A stretch of 64,000 bases of DNA from Psococerastis gibbosa (Eukaryota; Arthropoda; Insecta; Psocodea; Psocidae): the NCBI GenBank assembly GCA_963971405.1, contig OZ020491.1, positions 23,306,855-23,370,854 of the forward strand. Reading direction: 5' to 3'. Below are positions 53,931 through 64,000 of this stretch, one piece after another (within the stretch, counting starts at the first letter, position 1; each line of letters opens with the position of its first letter). The position numbers and the translations under genes are program-made. The notes below the pieces were generated by a model. It searched no databases. It worked only from the letters and a program-made list of their open reading frames with translations, and had not been told where the DNA came from.

Positions 53931-53975
53931 TTAAAAAAAGGTTAATTGCCCACAAACAATTTAATTGGTATCCTA

Positions 53976-54139
53976 CCTTGAGAGGCAAGGAAAACGCTGC
54001 TGTCGGACGTGTTTCTGACAGCAACATTCGAGACATAGCAGTTGGGTTGGTTTTAGGCTCTGGGGGTCATGAAATGATAAGCTGTACAGAAATTTTCCGG
54101 GGGTTGAACATTGGTCGCCATCTCAATAGGTAGATGAAT
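53976..54139. other. Intergenic with short block shared with 8485-8535
   Basis: TTTAGGCTCTGGGGGTCATG and AATTTTCCGGGGGTTGAACA (54052-54114) match TTTTAGACTCAGGGTCGC and AATTTTCCGGAAGTTGAACA near 8487, so a small dispersed repeat is likely. Confidence 0.4.
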
Positions 54140-54349
54140 CTCCCTAAAATAACTTTTCTACGGAACCTTCCAATCGATGCTCTCCAACTTCAGGTATGTT
54201 TTAGATGTTAAATTGGGAACAAAACAATCCATGTTTCTTCCCAAAGTAGAGTTTTGGTTTTGAGTGAAAAATATTTTTTAAAGAAATTATTGATAATTTA
54301 TGCCCCAATACATCGCTTACCCTGCCATTACTACTGTGCCGTTATTTCA
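54140..54349 (-). mobile_element. 860-bp interspersed repeat, decayed inverted fragment
   Basis: Aligns with the interior of copies A, C and E (ACTTCAGGTATGTTTTAGAT, CCCTGCCATTACTACTGTG). Both ends are gone. Confidence 0.5.
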
Positions 54350-54357
54350 TTGGTCTA

Positions 54358-54559
54358 CAAGGCCGTTGCCAGGATTTTTTTCTGGGGGGGGGGGGGTTTA
54401 GAAATTTCATTTTATTTTCATTTCATATATTTTATTACATAGTGGTTTTTATTTTTCTCTCAAAATCCGATTATATCTAGTATCAAGCCATTTCATTTCG
54501 GGGAGGGGGGGGGGGTTGAACCCCCATGAACCCCCCCCCCCCCCTTGGCTACGACCTTG
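54358..54559. mobile_element. hAT-like G/C-tract MITE
   Basis: CAAGGCCGTTGCCAGGATTT to CTTGGCTACGACCTTG, flanks TTGGTCTA/TTGGTCTG (7 of 8). Same family as 1388-1558. Confidence 0.75.
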
Positions 54560-54639
54560 TTGGTCTGCCCGTTCTATACCAGGAAATTGTCTCATCGATC
54601 CATTCGGTGCATTCAGTACGGGATTCTTTTTATTCCTCT

Positions 54640-54880
54640 TCCCTCTCAGTGCCGCGAGCGCAGCGTGAGGGGGTCGCCCTGGAGTCCGGACCCATTTCTT
54701 GTACTCGACCCGGTTGGACACCAACGCCTTGAGCTGGGCCATTATTTTTCCTCTTGCGCCGGCGAGTTCTTAAATTTTTTCCTCGAGGGTCGTCCTCGGT
54801 CTGCCGATGGGTCTTCTACCTAGTGGCCTTGCTTCCACCAACCTCCGGGTGGTCCTATTCTCGTCCATCCTTTTTATTGG
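54640..54880 (-). mobile_element. LINE reverse-transcriptase C-terminus
   Basis: Minus strand reads ENRTTRRLVEARPLGRRPIG, then GRPRTTLEEKI, stop, ELAGARGKIMAQLKALVSNR and VEYKKWVRTPG. Longest C-terminal extension of this family in the window. Confidence 0.65.
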
Positions 54881-55699
54881 ACAGTGCTATTTCTTTTAGA
54901 AAAACCATGTCCATGTGCTTACTCAACTGGTTCACAAACCCGGTCTAAAATCAACCGCATGGTCTACTGCTGCTAACTCCCTTGCACCTTTCCAAGACCA
55001 CCCCCTTCTTTCAGATGTCGGCCCTCACGTCCATAGCTTCCTGTCGTTTTGACTCCTCCAGACCGTGTCAAGCCATATGCCTCGTGCCTTCGCGACGGTG
55101 CCGGCTGTCTTTCCTTAAATAAAAAACACCCCATAACATATAAAAACTCAACAAAAAACAATCATCTTACCTTTAAAACCCTTATAAAAATTTGTATCAT
55201 AAGAAAACACCGACTTCCTAAATACATCTGCCTAAAACAAGTTCAATAAAACCATCGAACCTGAAAACCATAGGTATTTTTTTAACAGCGGTAAAGTGCC
55301 CACTTTACATAGGCTAAACATAGCAGGGAATAATATTTCTAGAAGTATCTTGTCAATTTTATTCTTCAATCTGTTAGATGAATAAACCGCTTTGTATAGT
55401 AGACAGTCGGGTTGTTCTTTTTATATTTTTTAGGCACAGTCTATGGCACGACCCTGCAATGCATGGAGTGAACCTAGAACAAGTTCTTTAGTCTGGACTT
55501 AGACGTTCTCGCGGGTTGGTGTAGCATTAATTTAGTAATTTAAGTGCGTGAAAAGTGTCTCATGTGGCGGGCGCAAAGCCATGGCCACTGGTAGGTTTCA
55601 AATTTTTTTATTACATATCTTAAGAAAGTGCTAGTGAAAATTTGTGCTGGAAATTGACGCCAATTTTTTTTTAATATCGGATTAACCCAATTTTTTGGA
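54881..55699. other. Intergenic, no supported feature
   Basis: 54960-55120 is pyrimidine-rich with short frames; the rest is AT-rich. Nothing recognised. Confidence 0.45.
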
Positions 55700-55800
55700 T
55701 GCAAGTAGTCGCAGCTTGGGTAACGTATAAAACGATTAATAATGCTTTGGTGCAGGGCGGTATTCCGGAAGATTGGAAGAAGGGTAAGGGGGACGTGAAA
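55700..55800 (+). mobile_element. LINE reverse-transcriptase internal fragment
   Basis: Reads TYKTINNALVQGGIPEDWKK, the conserved stretch upstream of RT motif 1 (usually ...IP..WK...V.P..K). It then runs into an AATT repeat. Only about 30 codons. Confidence 0.5.
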
Positions 55801-56859
55801 AATTAATTAATTAATTAATTAAAAATCCGAAATTATTAGCGTACTACAAATACCTATAAACTTGTATTTCTGTACACTTGTTGCAGCCTGCAGGATACCT
55901 ACAACTCACTGGCTACGAATTGCCAGTGCATTGACAATAGGCATATTGATAGAAAGAAAGAGAGATTTTTTTTTAATTTTGGGCCATTCGGACAATTAAC
56001 ACTAAGATGGCGCTCTCACCTACTTTTGACTGAACGGAATACTTTCTAGAGCTTAAAAAAAAGTACGATACGGTACCGCAAAAAAATACGTTATATTTAC
56101 CAATTCAGAATTATACATTTTTTTCCAAGTAATATAAAGAACTCACCAGTGACCAGTCCACATACCCAGCGCCAACTCCCTGTAGGGACCCGCGAAAAAA
56201 ACAAAAATACATACAAATCACCATCGCCGGAACTATGGAAATTTTGAGTTGATTTATACGTATTTCAGCAGGATCTATTTCACGGAACACCTCCTTTTTT
56301 AATTTCCAGCTCAAAAGTTACTCTCGAAAAAGTTCTTGATAATGCGTTGTTCACCCCCGTCTCCCACCCCCAATAAAACCTGAAAACCTCCCTTGTTCGG
56401 TGGTGGTGAAAATATTAATTTACAATTTATCACGTCTCTGTATTTAGCATCCTAGACGAATTTATTACTGATTGCAACAATTTCGACACATAAATGAATA
56501 TAACTTCGTTCATGGCTGGATGTTTTCAAAGCAAAAAAAAAAAAAAAAAAAAACCTAATTTATACGATATTATTTGAAGGTTTAATTCCATGTGCCCACT
56601 GTGCCTGTGCCAAAGTAGGTTTACCGGCTTCCTCAAATCCGTCTGTGGTTTTACATTAACATTTTAGGAAAATTTATATACTTTTTTTTAAATCTACATA
56701 TTATGTATTTCCCGTCTGTTTTTTGCTTCCCATTGCTATTATTCGCATAGCCTATTTTGTTGTATTTATCAATTAACCCGCATTCAAGTACATTCCTAGT
56801 GTTATGATGCGGGTATTATTGGCATTCGTACTTCGTAATAGCGTACTATTTCCCTACAG
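55801..56859. other. Intergenic, no supported feature
   Basis: AATTAATT microsatellite at 55800-55821, A-run at 56535-56553. Nothing else recognised. Confidence 0.45.
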
Positions 56860-57126
56860 TTGGAGTTCCCCACAGCAAGTAGCAACAAAATCGAAGGTCT
56901 AGTCTTGTTTTTTACTTTTAAGGCACAAGGAATTCATCCTTTGTTTAACTATAAACAATTCGAGCCGGGCTGTGACGACGAAATGGGGCCCCCTCTTGGA
57001 CTGCCCGGCCATGTAAAACCTTACGCAACTCTATTTTCAAATTTCAAATGGAGACCTCCTCCCCGCGAGAGTTACTATAGACATGGCAATGGAACGCTAA
57101 AAAGGCAGAAAAAAGTGAAATCGTAG
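56860..57126 (+). CDS. Unrecognised open frame, possible terminal exon
   Basis: Up to 88 codons after a good 3' splice-like TATTTCCCTACAG (ends 56859). It includes GCDDEMGPPLGLPGHVKPYA and ends with a basic Lys-Arg-Gln-Lys-Lys tail and TAG at 57124-57126. The central part is markedly GC-richer than its surroundings, as coding DNA often is here. No family recognised and no partner exon found. Confidence 0.28.
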   Translation: MEFPTASSNKIEGLVLFFTFKAQGIHPLFNYKQFEPGCDDEMGPPLGLPGHVKPYATLFSNFKWRPPPRESYYRHGNGTLKRQKKVKS

Positions 57127-57861
57127 GAAAGGTGACCAAATGTTGAATTAAAAACAGCATTTATTCATCTAAATGCAAATGAAAAATATACTATAGTCTC
57201 TAGCTCGCAATTTATCTATTATAATATATTATTATATATATATTATTTTATCAAGGCAATTTTCGTAGAAACATTTGATTCAGCAATAATACAGAAAATC
57301 TTTAAAACCACAATTTCTATATCGGGGGACGGATTTCTTGATAAGATCGGCCAAAAGAAGAAGAAACGTAGTCAAACTAATGAAACTGAGATGACAGTAA
57401 ACCAAAATAATTGTTTTAAAAAAATCCCACGCAAAATTGTAAATGTTATAATCAACAGCAAATTAAAAATAGATGATGTCATCACTTCCTCCCAAGCGAC
57501 ACCAAACCCAATGGTATAATAACACCAGAAAAAAAACCGACGCAAAAACCGAGTAAACTCATGTTTAAGACACCATAGACTTTCCATAGAAGTCCAAAGA
57601 AACCGACCGCAAGGCAGGCGTTTCACCCATAATTTCTTATAATTTCTTTGTGTCTGTGGTAATTAGCCGACGGCCTGGTGGGATGCTTGTAGTCCATCAA
57701 GGCACACAACAATAAGACAAGACGCATTAGTGCTGGAAGAAACAATCAAGAGTCATTAGGTTATTGTTCATTGAATTAGTGCACTCGGGGGCGTTTCTTA
57801 AGTAATCATAGCAATCCTGAGTGTATTTTTATGTAGAATGTGTATTAACATGAATGCCTGG
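57127..57861. other. Intergenic, no supported feature
   Basis: AT-rich with TATA runs near 57220-57245. Minus-strand frame 57372-57626 has no motif. Confidence 0.45.
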
Positions 57862-58050
57862 CAGTGGCGTAGCCAAGGGGGGGGGGGGGGTCCGCTGGAT
57901 CTGGACCCCAAATGAAACAATGCTCCTTAGAAAACATATTGTTACGCCACTGATCCGTGGTACTCGTAAGTGGGCAAAGTGTTGTATATTGATGTTGATT
58001 GAAAACCGGACCCCCCCCCCCAAAAAAAAAAAAATCCGGCCACGCCACTG
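57862..58050. mobile_element. hAT-like G/C-tract MITE
   Basis: CAGTGGCGTAGCCAAGG to CCGGCCACGCCACTG, flanks ATGCCTGG/ACGGCTGG (6 of 8). The CAGTGGCGTAGCC terminus is common in invertebrate hAT MITEs (family knowledge). Confidence 0.75.
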
Positions 58051-58140
58051 ACGGCTGGGGAGATAATAATGAATAATACATAATGGGGCGGATTTATTCA
58101 GCATGAGGCCAGACAATGGTGGAAATGGTGCCCCTTTCTC

Positions 58141-58250
58141 AGCAATGTCAACCTACACTGGCTACAAGCGATAATGGACAAGCTGAGACAAGTTTACCTT
58201 TGACGCAATGAAACAGGCGAAAACATGATTTAACCAAGTACAGATACGAG
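58141..58250 (-). repeat. Host repeat H, left part
   Basis: On the minus strand: TACTTGGTTAAATCATGTTT, GCTTGTCCATTATCGCTTGT and AGTGTAGGTTGACATTG. Contains the intact TTTAACC target used by the MITE at 11407. Confidence 0.65.
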
Positions 58251-58267
58251 TCGGAGGGTGGGATCAT

Positions 58268-58478
58268 GCACGTAGCCTGGGAGGGGGCTTTGGGGGCTGA
58301 AGCCCCCCCCCCCCGAAATGTAAAAAAATTGCATTGTTCAGTTTGATGTTTTACTTGTAATTTTTTTCCCCCCTCTAAAAACACTAAAACTGTGTTTTTT
58401 TGCAAGTAAATTCTTATAAATTTCCGGGGGGTGGGGTGGCAGTTAGCCCCCTCCGAAGAAAAATCCTGGCTACGTGCT
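58268..58478. mobile_element. hAT-like G/C-tract MITE
   Basis: GCACGTAGCCTGGGAGG to AAATCCTGGCTACGTGC, with facing G- and C-tracts. TSD not clear. Confidence 0.6.
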
Positions 58479-59290
58479 TGGGTGGGATATTTCTTATCAT
58501 AGCCTACTATAGAACGGTTAGTTGACCCTTTCCGTGTATAAACCATACAGTTAAATGACGTCAAATCGCATTAATTTTATTGGCTGGGCTGGGCCCATGA
58601 TGTGATTGGTTGGACGCACGCGCAAGCATTTCCTAATGCGAAAGAGGTCCATTTAACAAATGGAGCCATTCATTAGGCTGTGACTGTACTGTATCCTTAT
58701 TTTAAGTAAGGTGGAATCTGCGCGCGGCACTAAGGGGGAAGAAGCAGAAGAAGTAATGAATTACAAGACTTTCTGATAAAATTACACAGTCTATATATAT
58801 GAAACTTAAACTTGAAAATAAGGACACTCATTAGCGTGACATTTACAATATATAAACCAGCAGCTGAATTGAATTGGGAACATACTGTCAAAGCACTACT
58901 CAGTCACGCTCCGTCCAGCCGAGCGAGTCATTCCAAAAAGGGCTAACTTCGTTGTCACATTTCCTCCATTGACGAGCGTGTCATTATAATTTGGAATTTT
59001 CGCTGACGTGGACTGCCTTTAGTTGGCAATAGATGTCAACTATACCATTATGAGCAAGGGTTTAAAATTGACGGGGGTTTCTACATTTGTTAGGATGACA
59101 ATATAAATGTGTGCAAAGGCTCAACTTGCACACAAAATGATGACACATGACAATCAATGATGGCTAAATTAGAAGTAAACTTACAAACATTTCGGCAACA
59201 GCTGCGATCGACATATTTATTAGCAGACTACATTGACTTCGAAGATTGTCTCGGGTATTAATATTTTCTTCTTCTATTTCGGGTATTAAT
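58479..59290. other. Intergenic, no supported feature
   Basis: Unique-looking, nothing recognised. Confidence 0.45.
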
Positions 59291-59551
59291 ATGAGACTGC
59301 AAAAGCATTTGCAGGTAACTTTGTTTGCACTTTGCGTATTAGCAAACTTCAGCTTCTACAAAATATTTAAACAATCTCCACTTTACCAATATCTTCTCGT
59401 ATGTCTTCTAAGCATCATCGTGCATCTTAGCGACTATTTAGCAATTATCTATGAATACAGCAAAGACCTTGTAGCTTCAGGTCAAGAGGTCTTCACTGAT
59501 TGGTCCTTCGGCGACCTTGTCTGTGTATTTATTCAGAAAATGGTCGATTGA
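59291..59551 (+). CDS. Unrecognised small open frame with two hydrophobic segments
   Basis: From ATG 59291, 86 codons: a basic start (MRLQKH), hydrophobic VTLFALCVLANFSF and YLLVCLLSIIVHLS, then an acidic tail ending VFIQKMVD with TGA at 59549-59551. Could be a small membrane protein, a chemoreceptor-like exon or chance. An ATG at 59246 would add 15 residues. No splice sites or relatives identified. Confidence 0.22.
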   Translation: MRLQKHLQVTLFALCVLANFSFYKIFKQSPLYQYLLVCLLSIIVHLSDYLAIIYEYSKDLVASGQEVFTDWSFGDLVCVFIQKMVD

Positions 59552-60224
59552 TGAGCTATTCTATTTCCTAATACTTTTTTCGGTCTCAATGCCAAGAACA
59601 CTCTGTGATGGTTCCATGGTCAAGTTCAATTCACTTATTTGGTAATCATTTCGCATTATCCTGAAGAAGATACTAGCGTCATTTTACTTTTCTTCCGGGC
59701 AAAGACGAACTGTTGAAGACGGCCCCCAAGCAAACTCGTGCTGGTCCAGTGCACTCCTGATGCCAGTTTGCCAAAATACTCACAGGCACCCTGTATGAAC
59801 TCGGCAAGGGCAATCTGTTTTGACGGTCCATGGCAACCCTTCTGCCCAGTGCAACTCTGTCAGTTAGAAGTTAGCTACACGCTGACATAAAAACACACAA
59901 TCCACCACAAGCACCTGGGCTGGGCATATCAGCAAATCCAAGCAGTCGCCCTTAAATAAATTTAAAAAAAAAAACAACTTTTGTACCTGCTTATGGCTGA
60001 TTAAACCTTTTCTGGCTCAGAGTGAGCAAGTAGTAGTAGCCTTGCTATTACAAGTTACAATTATTGCACATTTGCACAGAATGTCTTTCGATCTGATGCT
60101 TCGAGGCTATGCGTTACTTTGAACACTTGGCCATTCCCAACATCGGTTGGTAAACTCCTAGAAAGTGAAGTCCAATGGACACTGCGTTAAAATCCACCAA
60201 TTATAATTATAATATATTGTAAAA
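59552..60224. other. Intergenic, no supported feature
   Basis: 59690-59950 is GC-richer with broken frames and an A-run at its end, which could be a decayed LINE tail. Not assigned. Confidence 0.35.
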
Positions 60225-60930
60225 TAATATGTAACATAGGACGTTTCGGCTTTCAAAACGCCAATGACAAATATAAGTCTACAAATTTGGCCGTCGTTAT
60301 TTCGTCAACAAAGCGTTGAAACAGACGTTTAAAATTAACAGCACCTATAACAATCATAATAAAGAAGGCAAAAATAAGTGTATCAGCAAGTAATTAAAGA
60401 AAAGACAGACTCTGGATCATCTATCATGCAGGCCCATTGCAGGTTCACTCTACACCCTAATGAAATGGCGCGAAATTTGAAACACCTAATTGAGAACACA
60501 TCAAAAGTCAAAGCATAACAAATTGTTAAAAAATGAACCATTTTAGAAACGATTTCTCCCGACTTCATGGTGTCTCTATTTCGGTCTCTTTGACAGTTTC
60601 TCCATTAACCTTTTGAAACCTAGCATTATTATTACACTGTATCTGGGACTCAACAATCATTAGTAACTATGTTTAATTAAGTCACAAATAACTCAAAACT
60701 TTCGAGACCGTCATTAACTATGTAAGCCTATCTACTAAGGTCCTGTAGAGGTATATGTACCTAATTAGACAACAATGGCGGAATAACCAAAATGATTGTT
60801 AAATGTGTTAATTTTAAAAGTCAATGTGTAGACGCTTTGTTGACGAAATAACGACGGCCAAATTTGTAGACTTATGCTGGTCATTGGCGTTTTGAATGCC
60901 GAAATGTCCTATGTTACATTATTATTGGAG
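60225..60930. mobile_element. Large foldback element, arms about 130 bp
   Basis: Left arm TAACATAGGACGTTTCGGC...GACAAATATAAGTCTAC and the right arm complement at 60786-60930 pair with about 90% identity (shared TTTGGCCGTCGTTATTTCGT and CAAAACGCCAATGAC). The 430-bp interior has no gene. A single copy here; ends and TSD not resolved. Confidence 0.6.
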
Positions 60931-62673
60931 GAATTTACTGAAGTATCAGTTGGATTTCACTTTCCGTTTGTTAACCAACCGTTGTTGAGCGAGGGGAAAA
61001 GTACTATAAGTGTAAAAATCAATTTATTAATCGTAGACCTGTCAAAAATATTAGGACAAACAGAATAAATTCGTAAGATGTTTACAATATACCGCATATG
61101 ATAGTAGGTACCTCTTTTTAAGAAATATTGGCCACAATTGCCTGCTTGACAACTTTTGAAACCCTATTTTAATGCATTAGTATTGTATTTTCATATTAAA
61201 ATTATTTTTTCTCTAAAAAGCGTTATTTAGCCGGGGAAAAAATCCTCATTAATTTACGTTAGATGGTTGAAAAGGAGGGCACGTGACTGCAGAATGTGAC
61301 GTCATTTTTTTATGTCAGGTAGCAGCCACCAGTTGGGGAATTACTATTACTGGCAGTTGCATTGGTAGTGACGTCATTTTCTCATCACCAAGAATGTCTA
61401 CTGGCGTTGTGACTTTTGTAATCCATAGTTATAAACAATAAAATATAATAAATATATATATAATAATTTTTTTACTTATTTTTAAATATTAAAAAAAAAT
61501 TTAAATGCAAAAACATTTTATTACTATATTTGACCTATAAGCTATCTATTGTAGCATATTTTATATTTCCTTGTTACAACTGTCAAGTAGTCTATTATTT
61601 TAAATTCTGAGTAGCCCAGGGGTGGCAAATTCCTAAATCAGGCCCTGATCCCACCATTGCGGAAGTGGAGCCCGAGAAAGAAGCTGATTGACATAGGAAA
61701 AGGAAAAAGACAGCGGCTTCCGTCTGATTCAACTTCCCCTAGCTTTTACCTACGATTCTAGGAGCAACCCTAATTAAAATCTAATCTTTAAAGGTTTATT
61801 CATCAACTTTACTTATCTAACCCAATCCAACCGCTATTGTAACGGATAATAATAAATTGCAAAGCCCCATATGTGCCTACACAAAAAAAAATCATTGTGA
61901 AATAGTTAATCATATTAGGGGTCAGACTACCAGGTACCCACCCACACGTTCTGCCATTGACCTCGGTCCGCCAACCACGCCTACAAAGCAAGACAATTCT
62001 TTCAGGTACCAGGTACAAACCATATAGCCTGGAGGAACTCTTGCTTTCCACTATAAAACAATACCAAGACCGTTACAAACGCTTACTTTTGCTAAATTTT
62101 AATACAATTTACAGTATAGAAAGCATACAATTATTGTCACTTGAAACATAAATTAAAAATAATTTTTTATGATTTTTAAAAGGCGCTTGACATGATATGC
62201 TTTACTAAGGCCTATAATATTGGGGAATTCCAGGTTCTTGAAACCTTATGGTACAGCTCATGCGATTATGTCATCGACTAGGTACCCCGCGTCGCTCCTT
62301 ACTTGGACAGCGTTGCAACATGCATTCTGCAGATTTGTAAAAAGTGCTATCACCCCTTTAGATCTACAATGTCTACGGGGCTTTAATTGTGGACAGCTAT
62401 TAATTAAGCCTCCTTACAGATAAATTTTAGCAGATTTTGTCCTTTAGCACTCTTTCATTCGTAACGTGATCCCTCCAGCTTATCCGAAGCATGCCACCAC
62501 ACTTCAAACGCTTCAAGTCTCTTCAGTTCCTTATCTGCTTTCTTATCGCGTCTAAATTTGTTCACGATTTCCTAAAAAGAAAGATTGAACGAAAAATACC
62601 AGACCTTGCCGCAATAACACCGAAGTCAGACACATAGGTACTTATAAAAAAAAAATACACAATAAGTCATATT
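60931..62673. other. Long stretch without supported genes
   Basis: AT-rich; TGACGTCATTTT occurs twice (61298, 61369) within a region starting GACGTCATTTTTTTATG. Short open frames at 61957 and 62220 lack motifs. Confidence 0.45.
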
Positions 62674-62943
62674 ATGTCTGCATCCTATTGCAGCCGACAG
62701 AAAATTCCTATACAAGTTATATTCGTTTGTTCTGTCACGAATTTAGATGGGCCGTACAGTATAAAAGAACAATACCCGCATAATTTATATTATGCATCAG
62801 GGTGGTACATAATCGACGGAGAAACTAAGGCAGTTCCACAAGGTATGCTAATTCCACCTCTCCTATATAAACTGTATGCAGACGAGGCTTTATGTGCCAA
62901 CGCAATGGACATTTTCACTTTTTTCCTTCTATTGTTTTCTTAG
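62674..62943 (+). pseudogene. Possible reverse-transcriptase motif fragment
   Basis: Open for 89 codons. It reads IIDGETKAVPQGMLIPPLLY then KLYADE, resembling the conserved RT block (G)VPQG...PLLF..Y..D just before the catalytic YxDD. The flanking sequence does not extend the match, so this is a weak call. Confidence 0.3.
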
Positions 62944-63258
62944 TTAAGTCATAGCTTATTGTTTTACAATTTCAAAAGTGAATTTTATCGCTTGGTTAGT
63001 GCTTTTCGTATGATGTCTTTGCTTTGTTTGCATTGTTTTTCATGAGGGGAAAGTGTTATTTGATAATCAAATGCTGATTGTTGAGCCCTGGGATTAGAAA
63101 ATTTGCGTGTTTGCATCAACATTATTATTTTTTTAAACACCAATCAACCTATCAATCAATAAAATTGAAGAATATTCACACTGTATTTTGTGCTGTATGG
63201 TACTTTAGAGTAAACCCGCAGTGAAGTAACATTGCTTTTCGTTATTTGACAATTTGCC
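62944..63258. other. Intergenic, no supported feature
   Basis: AT-rich, nothing recognised. Confidence 0.5.
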
Positions 63259-63372
63259 GGTAGGGAAACATGGTAGGACTTGTCCTGGTCACCTCCGAAC
63301 TAATTGTGTGACTCCACTGTGTTTCCCAAGTGGTTCGGAATCCACTATAATCAGGAGGTCCACTGTCCTATG
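63259..63372 (-). repeat. 350-bp interspersed repeat, internal fragment
   Basis: Contains CCTGGTCACCTCCGAACTAA, CCAAGTGGTTCGGAATCCAC and TATAATCAGGAGGTCCAC, the complement of the middle of the family. Confidence 0.6.
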
Positions 63373-64000
63373 GGCCCACACCGTGGCATGGGACTGTGTC
63401 CAACCATACTACTACTACTTGACAATTTATTTTTAAGAAACCTCTATACCCATTTAAACATTAGGAAATCGCCATTGGCATGGTTTGTGGCATCATAGTA
63501 CTTATTGTTGAAATCTCTGATTTGCAGCAACTTGTCAAAGTGAACAATCACAACAATGTCCACCCTGCTATGTTCGATGGCTTCAATGCCTAGTCCATGA
63601 CATAGAGATTGCCAAACATCTGCCAGGATGTGCAAATTAGGTCTGAAAGGAGTTGATATATATATGAGAGACTATTGCTGAGTGACTAAGCTTCAGGGAT
63701 ACCTAGACTATAGAGATGCAAATTCAGAACAAGCCAGCACTCAGCTATACTGAAGCTACAGAAAGATGTAACCAAAACAGACACAATGCAATACTTCAGG
63801 TTACAAAATGAAGGCCAACCGGGGTTCAATAAGCCAGTGGCTACAGTAAGGTCTATCAAACCCAACAGGTTTTGACCTAAAGAAAAAAAACCTCTAAGGT
63901 GTAATATTAGAATATTCATCATTTGCAATTACAAGTATCACTCATTAAAAGTTACCCAAGCGTAACACAAGTGCCTGATTAGTCACAACTACTCAGTGTA
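63373..64000. other. Intergenic, no supported feature
   Basis: Short open frames on both strands without motifs. Confidence 0.45.

Noticed and set aside
1..64000. A prokaryotic or phage defence or biosynthetic system
   Set aside because: No dense gene arrangement, ribosome-binding sites or operons; splice sites, SINEs and LINE tails show animal DNA.

Overview
This window is non-coding-rich, AT-rich animal DNA, most likely from an arthropod. That assignment is an inference from three things: an intron-split trypsin-fold protease gene, relics of RTE-type and jockey-type LINEs with arthropod-like reading frames, and a dense load of tRNA-derived SINEs and short foldback DNA transposons. There are no operons, Shine-Dalgarno-led genes, CRISPR arrays or rRNA genes. 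The species cannot be named from the sequence.

The only well-supported host gene is a chymotrypsin-family (S1) serine protease on the + strand, about 7650-11072. It has four visible exons whose splice sites and phases (1, 2, 0) all agree. A further upstream exon with the signal peptide is expected but was not identified. The catalytic triad, three disulfide pairs and the activation site are intact. Position 189 at the base of the specificity pocket is Ala, not the Asp of trypsin. Intron 3 holds a GC-rich minisatellite of about 640 bp that stays open in several frames.

The rest is a layered mobile-element landscape. 0-7 kb: LINE tails, hAT-like and Harbinger-like MITEs, a pogo-like end, an LTR and a SINE. 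7-11 kb: the protease, with a foldback element just upstream. 11-20 kb: a host repeat split by a MITE, an 860-bp repeat family, LINE tails, two SINE families. 20-32 kb: MITEs, LINE tails and more copies of the 860-bp family. 33-42 kb: a three-level nest of foldback elements, a segmental duplication, and a LINE fragment split by two MITEs. 42-53 kb: long unannotated stretches, a cluster of G/C-tract hAT MITEs, a jockey-like reverse transcriptase pseudogene and a 150-bp satellite. 53-64 kb: SINEs, LINE tails, MITEs, a 700-bp foldback and a few short unrecognised reading frames.

The most useful new observations come from nested insertions and empty sites inside the window. They fix element boundaries and target-site duplications: 8 bp for the G/C-tract MITEs, 3 bp for the GGCG-ended MITEs. 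They also show one composite MITE-in-MITE structure that has multiplied as a unit. I did not find a coherent new multi-gene system here.
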